NCBI GenBank assembly: GCA_949289625.1 | Contig: CASEPH010000038.1 | Coordinates: forward strand, 1-19,747 | Origin: an uncultured Clostridia bacterium | Lineage (GTDB): Bacteria > Bacillota_A > Clostridia > Oscillospirales > Oscillospiraceae | Direction of reading: 5' to 3' | DNA length: 19,747 nt | In this document: piece after piece, positions 14,838 through 19,747 of the stretch | Layout: each line of letters starts with the position of its first letter | How positions within the stretch are numbered: position 1 is the first letter of the stretch | Notes under the pieces: generated by a model | Told to the model about the DNA's origin: nothing | The model's input: only the letters and a program-made list of their open reading frames with translations | Database searches by the model: none | Made by a program: the position numbers and the translations under genes

Positions 14838-14950
14838 ATTTCCCGGCTCCCCTTACAACAGCCGTGACACCGGGCAGGACAGCTCCCGCCGCGGCTCCCG
14901 GAGGCGGACAAAGCCGGCGCCGCTGCCCCCTGGAAATTCGGGGAATTCCC

Positions 14951-14978
14951 TTGACATATCTGGCGGGCGCTCTATAAT
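14951..14978 (+). promoter_or_regulatory. Sigma-A promoter of the marR-ABC exporter operon
   Basis: TTGACA (14951-14956), a 16-nt spacer and TATAAT (14973-14978) form a consensus promoter. Start of transcription should be near 14985, about 40 nt before the MarR start. Both boxes are enclosed by the operator repeats described separately, as expected of an autorepressed operon. Confidence 0.85.
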
Positions 14979-15005
14979 AATGATATGTCAAGTTTGATAT
15001 ATCAA
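14951..15005. promoter_or_regulatory. Palindromic MarR operators overlapping the promoter
   Basis: Two elements are visible. TTGACATATC (14951-14960) and its exact reverse complement GATATGTCAA (14982-14991) enclose the -10 box. A separate perfect 12-bp palindrome, TTGATATATCAA (14994-15005), follows just before the MarR gene. The half-sites share the TTGA.AT core typical of MarR-family operators. Binding here would block RNA polymerase, so the first gene probably represses its own operon until a ligand is bound. Confidence 0.7.
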
Positions 15006-15024
15006 TTTTGAAATGGGGATTGGT

Positions 15025-15468
15025 ATGGATCGGACGTTTCACATGCTGCTCTACCGGGCGTTTCACGCCCAGCGCAGCTATCTGCGCCCGGCGCTGAACG
15101 CGCTGGGACTTGGCCCCGGGCAGCCCAAGCTCCTGGGCCGCCTGGAGCGCCAGGGGGCCAGCCGCCAGAAACAGCTGGCGGACTATTTCGAGATCGACCC
15201 CGCGGCGGTCTCCCGGATGCTGGAGGCGCTGGAGCGGAGCGGCTTTGTGCGCCGGCGGCCGGAGACCGCCGGCGGGAGAAGAGACCTGGTGGAGATCACA
15301 GAGGCCGGCAGCCGGGCCTATGCGGCGTGGCGCCTCTCCTGCCAGGAGATGGAGGCGCGGATGCTGCGGGACTTTACGCAGGAGGAGCGGGACCGCTTCG
15401 CCGACTATCTCACCCGGGCCCGCCAGAACCTCCGGGCGGACCAGGAGGGGCGCGTATGGGAGAGCTGA
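15025..15468 (+). CDS. MarR family transcriptional regulator
   Basis: 147 aa from the ATG at 15025; a GGGGA sits 6 nt upstream, while an earlier in-frame ATG at 15013 has no ribosome site. The winged helix is visible at about 44-95: ASRQKQLADYFEIDPAAVS as helix-turn-helix, MLEALERSGFVRR leading into the wing RRPETAGGRRDLVEIT, and long flanking helices for dimerisation. MarR proteins bind palindromic DNA as dimers and release it on binding small, often toxic, compounds. The gene is followed with a 13-nt overlap by the exporter pair, so it very probably controls export of a toxic or signalling compound. The operators directly upstream support autoregulation. Codon use is very G+C-rich. Confidence 0.92.
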   Translation: MDRTFHMLLYRAFHAQRSYLRPALNALGLGPGQPKLLGRLERQGASRQKQLADYFEIDPAAVSRMLEALERSGFVRRRPETAGGRRDLVEITEAGSRAYAAWRLSCQEMEARMLRDFTQEERDRFADYLTRARQNLRADQEGRVWES

Positions 15469-17204
15469 GGCGCCTGCTGGGCTACCTGGGGCCCTACAAA
15501 AAAGACATGATCATCGGCGGCCTGCTGGTGATCGTGGAGACCAGCTTTGAGCTGATCATCCCTCTGCTGATGGCCGACCTGATCGATGTCGGGGTCGAAA
15601 ACCGCGACGTGGCCTACATCTTCCACAAAGGATTGCAGATGGCGGCCTGCGCCCTGCTGTCCATGATCACCGGACTGCTCTACGCCCGCTTCGCCGCCCG
15701 GGCGGCCTATGGCTGGGGAGCCCGGATTCGGGAGGCCCAGTTTGAGCGGGTACAGAAATTTGCCTTCGCCAACCTGGACCACTTTGACGGCGCCTCCCTG
15801 GTGACCCGGATGACCACGGACGTCACGGTGCTCCAGAACGCCGTCAACGGCGGCTTCCGCCACCTGATGCGGGGCCCGATCCTGCTGGTGCTGGGCATCG
15901 CCCTCTCCTTCCGCATGAATGCCCGGCTGGCGCTGGTATTCATCGTGGCCACGCCGGTGCTGGGGCTCATCCTGTTCTCCATCGTCCGGAAGATCGCCCC
16001 CATGTACGGCCGCCTCCAGCGGGCTGTGGACCGGCTGAACAACACCGTGCAGGAGGGCCTCGCCGCCATCCGGGCGGTGAAAGCCTTTGTGCGGGAGGGA
16101 TACCAGGAGGAAAAATTCCGGGAGGTCAATCAGGTGCTGATGAACACCAGCCAGCGGACCTTCCACTTCGCCGTGATGAACAGGCCCTGTCTCTACCTGG
16201 TCATGTACACCTCCATCGTGGTCATCATGTGGTGGGGCGGGAACATGATCCTGCAGTCCACCCTCCAGGTGGGGGATCTGACGGGCTTCCTGAGCTATAC
16301 GCTCCAGGTGCTGAACTCCATCGCCATGATTTCCGACGTGTTCCTGCTGCTGACCCGGTCCCTGGCCAGCATCCACCGGATCAGCGAGGTGCTGGACGAA
16401 ACCATCGTCCTCACCTCCCCGGCGGACGCCGCGGAGACGGTGGCGGACGGCAGCATCGACTTTGAGAACGTCTCCTTCAAGTACCGGGCCAAGGCCAGGG
16501 AGTACGCCCTGGCCAATGTGACCTTCCACATCCGGTCGGGACAGTCCGTGGGGATCCTGGGGGGCACCGGCTCCGCCAAGAGCACTCTGGTGCAGCTGAT
16601 CCCCCGCCTGTATGACGCCACGGAGGGGACGGTCCGGGTGGGGGGACGGGATGTGCGGGACTACGATCTGCGGGCCCTGCGGGACGCGGTGGGGATCGTG
16701 CTGCAGAAAAACGTCCTCTTCTCCGGCACCGTGCGGGAGAACCTCCTCTGGGGGGACCCGGAGGCGAACGACGAGACCCTCTGGGCCGCCTGCCGGGCCG
16801 CCTGCGCCGCCGAGTTCCTGGAGCGGATGCCGAAGGGGCTGGACACGGATCTGGGCCAGGGGGGCGTCAACGTCTCCGGCGGGCAGAAGCAGCGGCTGTG
16901 CATCGCCCGGACCCTGCTGAAGCGGCCCAAAATCCTGATCTTTGACGACTCCACCAGCGCGGTAGATACCGCCACGGAGGCGAAGATCCGCGCCGCCCTG
17001 GCCCGGCTCACCGATGTGACCAAAATCGTCATCGCCCAGCGGGTGACCTCGGTCATGAGCCTGGATCAGATCATCATTCTGGAGGACGGCCGGGTCCACG
17101 CCGTCGGGACCCACCGGGAGCTGCTGGCCAGCGACCCGATCTATCAGGAGATCTACACCTCGCAGATGAAAGGAGGGAGCGCCGATGCCAGCGCGGCAGA
17201 TTAG
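15456..17204 (+). CDS. Heterodimeric ABC exporter half-transporter with degenerate ATP site
   Basis: 582 aa from the ATG at 15456, with AGGAGGGG 5 nt upstream and a 13-nt overlap with the MarR gene. Residues 1-310 form the six-helix exporter domain (first helix about 17-40). The NBD (330-570) has Walker A GGTGSAKST (369-377), signature VSGGQKQR (473-480) and Walker B ILIFDDSTSAVD (493-504). The catalytic Glu is Asp498 and the H-loop His is Gln528 (IAQRVTS). This is the pattern of the TM287-like subunit of heterodimeric exporters, where one of the two ATP sites is non-hydrolysing. Its intact signature completes the active site of the partner encoded next. Drugs, peptides or lipids are possible substrates; MarR linkage favours a toxic compound. 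Confidence 0.95.
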   Translation: MGELRRLLGYLGPYKKDMIIGGLLVIVETSFELIIPLLMADLIDVGVENRDVAYIFHKGLQMAACALLSMITGLLYARFAARAAYGWGARIREAQFERVQKFAFANLDHFDGASLVTRMTTDVTVLQNAVNGGFRHLMRGPILLVLGIALSFRMNARLALVFIVATPVLGLILFSIVRKIAPMYGRLQRAVDRLNNTVQEGLAAIRAVKAFVREGYQEEKFREVNQVLMNTSQRTFHFAVMNRPCLYLVMYTSIVVIMWWGGNMILQSTLQVGDLTGFLSYTLQVLNSIAMISDVFLLLTRSLASIHRISEVLDETIVLTSPADAAETVADGSIDFENVSFKYRAKAREYALANVTFHIRSGQSVGILGGTGSAKSTLVQLIPRLYDATEGTVRVGGRDVRDYDLRALRDAVGIVLQKNVLFSGTVRENLLWGDPEANDETLWAACRAACAAEFLERMPKGLDTDLGQGGVNVSGGQKQRLCIARTLLKRPKILIFDDSTSAVDTATEAKIRAALARLTDVTKIVIAQRVTSVMSLDQIIILEDGRVHAVGTHRELLASDPIYQEIYTSQMKGGSADASAAD

Positions 17205-19029
17205 CGCCAAGAAGCCAAAGCGCCTGGGCTACACCGTGAAGCGTCTGCTGTCCTACATGGGGCGCTACCGCTTCCTGCTCCTGGCGGTGGCGGTGCTGGT
17301 GACAGCCAGCGCCTCCGCCAACCTGCTGGGGACCTACATGATCCGCCCCGTGGTCAACAGCCTGACCGGCGGCGATGTGGGGACCCTGCTGCGGGCCGTG
17401 CTGCTGACGGCGGCCATCTACGTGGTGGGAGTGATCTGCTCCTTCGGCTACACCCAGGCCATGGTCAAAGCGGCGCAGAAGGTCCTCTTTGACATCCGTC
17501 AGGACCTGTACGCCCATCTGCAGACCCTGCCCCTGAAATTTTTCGACACCCGGCGCCACGGCGACGTGATGAGCTACTTCACCAACGACGTGGACACCAT
17601 CTCCGAGGCGCTCAACAACTGCTTTGCCATGCTGATCCAGAGCGTGATCCGGCTGGTCGGGACACTGACCCTGCTGTTCATCCTCAACTGGCGGCTCTCG
17701 CTGATCGTACTGGTCTGCTATCTGGTCATGTTTTTCTACATCCGCTTCAGCAGCCGGCACAGCAAGGCCTACTACCGGCAGCAGCAGGCCTGTCTGGGGG
17801 ATCTGGACGGCTATATCCAGGAGATGGTGACGGGCCAGAAGGTGGTAAAGGTGTTCAACCACGAGGAGGCGAACCTGCGGGCGTTCCGGGAGAAAAACGA
17901 GGCCCTGCGCAGGGCCGGCACCGGCGCCCAGACCTACGCCGGCACCATGATTCCGGCGGTGGTCACCATCTCCTACGTCAACTACGCCATCGTGGCGGTG
18001 CTGGGCGGCTTGATGGTGCTGCGGGGCACGGCGGAGCTGGCCAGCCTGGCCAGCTATCTGGTCTTCGTGCGGCAGTCCGCCGCCCCCATCAACCAGATGA
18101 CCCAGCAGGGGAACTTCCTGCTGGCGGCCCTGGCTGGGGCGGAGCGGGTCTTTGAGGCCATGGACAGGGCGCCGGAGACGGACGACGGGCGGATCGAGCT
18201 GGTCAACGTCCGGCAAGAGGGGGACCGGCTGGTCCCCTGCCGGGAGAAGACCGACGCCTGGGCCTGGCGGCGGGAGGACAGCGCTCTGACGCCTCTCAGG
18301 GGCGACGTCCGCTTTCAGGGGGTCACCTTCGGCTACGAGCCCGGCCACCCGGTGCTGCGGGAGATCAGCCTGTACGCCAAGCCGGGGCAGAAGATCGCCT
18401 TTGTGGGCTCCACCGGCGCCGGCAAGACCACCATCACCAACCTGATCAACCGGTTTTACGACGTCCAGGGCGGCAGCGTGGTCTACGACGGGATCGACGT
18501 CCGGGAGATTCGGAAATCCTCCCTCCGCCGCTCCCTGGGCATTGTGCTCCAGGACACCCATCTCTTCACCGGCACCATCGCCGACAACATTCGATTCGGC
18601 AAGCTGGACGCCACCGACGAGGAGATTCGGCGGGCCGCGAGGATCGCCAACGCGGACTCCTTCATCCGCCGTCTGCCGGAGGGCTATGAGACCATGGTCA
18701 CCTCCGACGGCGCCAATCTCTCCCAGGGGCAGCGGCAGCTGCTGGCCATCGCCCGGGCGGCGGTGGCGGACCCGCCGGTGCTCATCCTGGACGAGGCCAC
18801 CAGCTCCATCGACACCCGCACCGAGGCCCTCATCGAGCGCGGCATGGACCAGCTGATGGAGGGGCGCACGGTGTTCGTCATCGCGCACCGCCTCTCCACC
18901 GTCCGCAACGCCGACGCCATCATGGTGCTGGAGGAGGGGAAGATCGTGGAGCGGGGCGACCATCAGGCGCTGCTGGACCAGCGGGGAATTTACTACCGCC
19001 TCTACCACGGCATGTTCGAGCTGAGCTGA
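17185..19029 (+). CDS. Heterodimeric ABC exporter half-transporter with consensus ATP site
   Basis: 614 aa. The ATG at 17185 has AGGAGG (17171-17176) 8 nt upstream and overlaps the previous gene by 20 nt. An exporter membrane domain (about 20-325) is followed by a linker of about 40 residues (333-372) and an NBD with Walker A GSTGAGKTT (408-416), Walker B VLILDEATSSID with catalytic E537, and H568 in IAHRLST. The signature reads LSQGQ (512-516) in place of LSGGQ. This is complementary to the first subunit: the degenerate site combines that subunit's Asp498 with this LSQGQ, while the consensus site uses E537 with the partner's SGGQ. This is the TM288-like half. A strong terminator follows at 19092. 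Confidence 0.95.
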   Translation: MPARQISAKKPKRLGYTVKRLLSYMGRYRFLLLAVAVLVTASASANLLGTYMIRPVVNSLTGGDVGTLLRAVLLTAAIYVVGVICSFGYTQAMVKAAQKVLFDIRQDLYAHLQTLPLKFFDTRRHGDVMSYFTNDVDTISEALNNCFAMLIQSVIRLVGTLTLLFILNWRLSLIVLVCYLVMFFYIRFSSRHSKAYYRQQQACLGDLDGYIQEMVTGQKVVKVFNHEEANLRAFREKNEALRRAGTGAQTYAGTMIPAVVTISYVNYAIVAVLGGLMVLRGTAELASLASYLVFVRQSAAPINQMTQQGNFLLAALAGAERVFEAMDRAPETDDGRIELVNVRQEGDRLVPCREKTDAWAWRREDSALTPLRGDVRFQGVTFGYEPGHPVLREISLYAKPGQKIAFVGSTGAGKTTITNLINRFYDVQGGSVVYDGIDVREIRKSSLRRSLGIVLQDTHLFTGTIADNIRFGKLDATDEEIRRAARIANADSFIRRLPEGYETMVTSDGANLSQGQRQLLAIARAAVADPPVLILDEATSSIDTRTEALIERGMDQLMEGRTVFVIAHRLSTVRNADAIMVLEEGKIVERGDHQALLDQRGIYYRLYHGMFELS

Positions 19030-19091
19030 GGCGCGGGCAATTTCCCCCACATTTTGCCCAGAAAGGGTTGCGCGCCGGCGCGCAACAGGGG

Positions 19092-19124
19092 ACCGGTACA
19101 CCCGGAGGGTGTACCGGTTTTTTT
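19092..19124 (+). terminator. Rho-independent terminator of the exporter operon
   Basis: ACCGGTACACCC (19092-19103) pairs perfectly with GGGTGTACCGGT (19107-19118) and is followed by a run of seven T. Just upstream, at 19068-19085, lies an exact 18-bp G+C-rich palindrome without a T run, which may add to termination. Confidence 0.95.
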
Positions 19125-19149
19125 GTCCCCGCCCGGCGGGGTTCTTCCT

Positions 19150-19600
19150 GGCAGTCCCTGCCGGAGGACGGCCTCCGGCGGCCTACTTTTGCCGCTGAGC
19201 AAAAGTAGGCAAAAGTCAGCTTGAAACCTACGGTTTCAAGACTTCCCTTCCCTGGCGTTGAAGAGGTCTCCAATTCTCTGACGGAGGATTGGGTAATTAT
19301 CGCCCAAGTCCGGTCTCTGCATCCTCCTCTTCCCGCCCCACAGGGGGCATCCCGCGGCGAAAGAGTAGGAGACAGCACTCCTACCGCCCGCCGCGGGAGC
19401 CCCTAGCGGAGCGGAAGGGGCGGGTCCGTTGCGCCGGCAATTCCTGACCTCGGCGACAAGCGCCCATTCCAAAATAGGAGCCAGGCGCTTCCGGACTTTG
19501 TCAGAAAAAAGGGAGTTCTTAGAACCGCAGGTTCTAAGCCAATTTTTGGTGACTTTTGTTTGGCGACAAAAGTCACCCGCGCCGGGGCGCGGAACTGCCC
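19150..19600. repeat. MITE-like non-coding element with ~95-bp imperfect terminal inverted repeats
   Basis: The left end (about 19150-19250) matches the reverse complement of the right end (about 19505-19600) over nearly its whole length with few gaps. Both start with GGCAGT.CC and both contain, in order inwards, a CTTTTG/CAAAAG hairpin (19182-19209 left; 19548-19577 right), then a 9-bp hairpin (CTTGAAACC/GGTTTCAAG at 19220-19240; CTTAGAACC/GGTTCTAAG at 19518-19538), then a shared AAGGGA-type flank. About 250 bases lie between the ends and hold no convincing gene. It could be a non-autonomous mobile element or a large structured RNA; no target-site duplication can be confirmed by eye. Confidence 0.6.
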
Positions 19601-19627
19601 CCCACAAAGTCTTTCGACTTTGTGGGG
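19600..19627. other. 12-bp hairpin beyond the MITE-like element
   Basis: CCCCACAAAGTC (19600-19611) and GACTTTGTGGGG (19616-19627) form a perfect stem with a TTTC loop. There is no T run, so it is not a standard terminator. The rest of 19628-19740 is G+C-rich with short inverted repeats and no gene that I can support. Confidence 0.55.
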
Positions 19628-19740
19628 ACCCCCGGGCACGGAGCGGCCCACCGTCGGGCCAAGCCGGCTCCCGGCGGGGAGAGCCGCGGGCCGCTTTCGG
19701 GGCCGCGGAGGCAGAAAAGCCGGTCGAAAATGATGACAAA

Positions 19741-19747
19741 AAGGAGA
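19741..19747 (+). promoter_or_regulatory. Probable ribosome site of a gene starting just past the window
   Basis: The window ends in AAGGAGA after an A run, a good ribosome-binding site. No start codon follows within the window, so a plus-strand gene probably begins within the next ten bases. Confidence 0.4.

Noticed and set aside
19068..19085. 18-bp G+C-rich palindrome as a separate regulatory site
   Set aside because: It lies between the exporter stop and its terminator and is made of simple GC repeats; more likely part of the 3' end.
15405..19101. Two very long open frames on the minus strand opposite the exporter genes
   Set aside because: They are mirror frames of G+C-rich plus-strand genes; their translations are low-complexity (His, Gln, Gly, Asp rich) with no domain, while the plus-strand proteins have all ABC motifs.
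19160..19627. CRISPR array from repeated hairpins
   Set aside because: Hairpins differ in sequence and spacing and are arranged as a mirrored pair, not as regular direct repeats with spacers.

Overview
The window looks like chromosome from a Gram-positive, gut-type Clostridia (Oscillospiraceae-like) bacterium. The signs are AGGAGG-type ribosome sites with frequent TTG/GTG starts, a lipobox substrate-binding protein, M42 peptidases and a MarR-ABC-ABC exporter operon. This placement is inference; there is no rRNA or marker gene to confirm it.

Layout. (1) 1-245: the last 48 codons of a G+C-rich CorC/HlyC-type (hemolysin family) gene and its terminator. (2) 323-13651, minus strand: one long, tightly packed operon of lower G+C. 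In order of transcription it encodes an intact M42 aminopeptidase, two M42 homologues that have lost most metal ligands, permeases OppB-like and OppC-like, ATPases OppD-like and OppF-like, the substrate-binding lipoprotein, a second intact M42 peptidase, a fold-type II PLP enzyme and an amidohydrolase. (3) 13652-14029: a divergent control region with a near-consensus sigma-A promoter in each direction. (4) 14030-14686, plus strand: a YheO/DauR-like PAS-HTH regulator, probably the controller of the operon. (5) 14951-19124, plus strand, very G+C-rich: a MarR regulator with palindromic operators over its own promoter, then a heterodimeric ABC exporter pair. (6) 19150-19600: a non-coding element with long imperfect terminal inverted repeats (MITE-like), then more hairpins and a ribosome site for a gene just outside the window.

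The striking part is the peptide-uptake operon. Its only substrate-binding protein (3737-5545) appears to be circularly permuted: the segment that normally forms the C-terminal third of an OppA/DppA-type (SBP_bac_5) protein comes directly after the lipobox, and the normal N-terminal and middle parts follow. Both permeases carry large N-terminal additions: about 165 residues with a predicted TM-coiled coil-TM layout in the OppB-like protein, and about 230 residues with six predicted TM helices, apparently a duplicated 3-TM unit, in the OppC-like protein. Two of the four M42 homologues look like pseudoenzymes kept in frame beside intact paralogues. Together these suggest a divergent, undescribed version of an oligopeptide import and degradation system. 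A plausible reading is that peptides are captured by the lipoprotein, imported, trimmed by M42 particles that may be hetero-oligomeric, and the released (possibly unusual or D-) amino acids or acyl/cyclic derivatives are then processed by the PLP enzyme and the amidohydrolase. The substrate cannot be read from the sequence.
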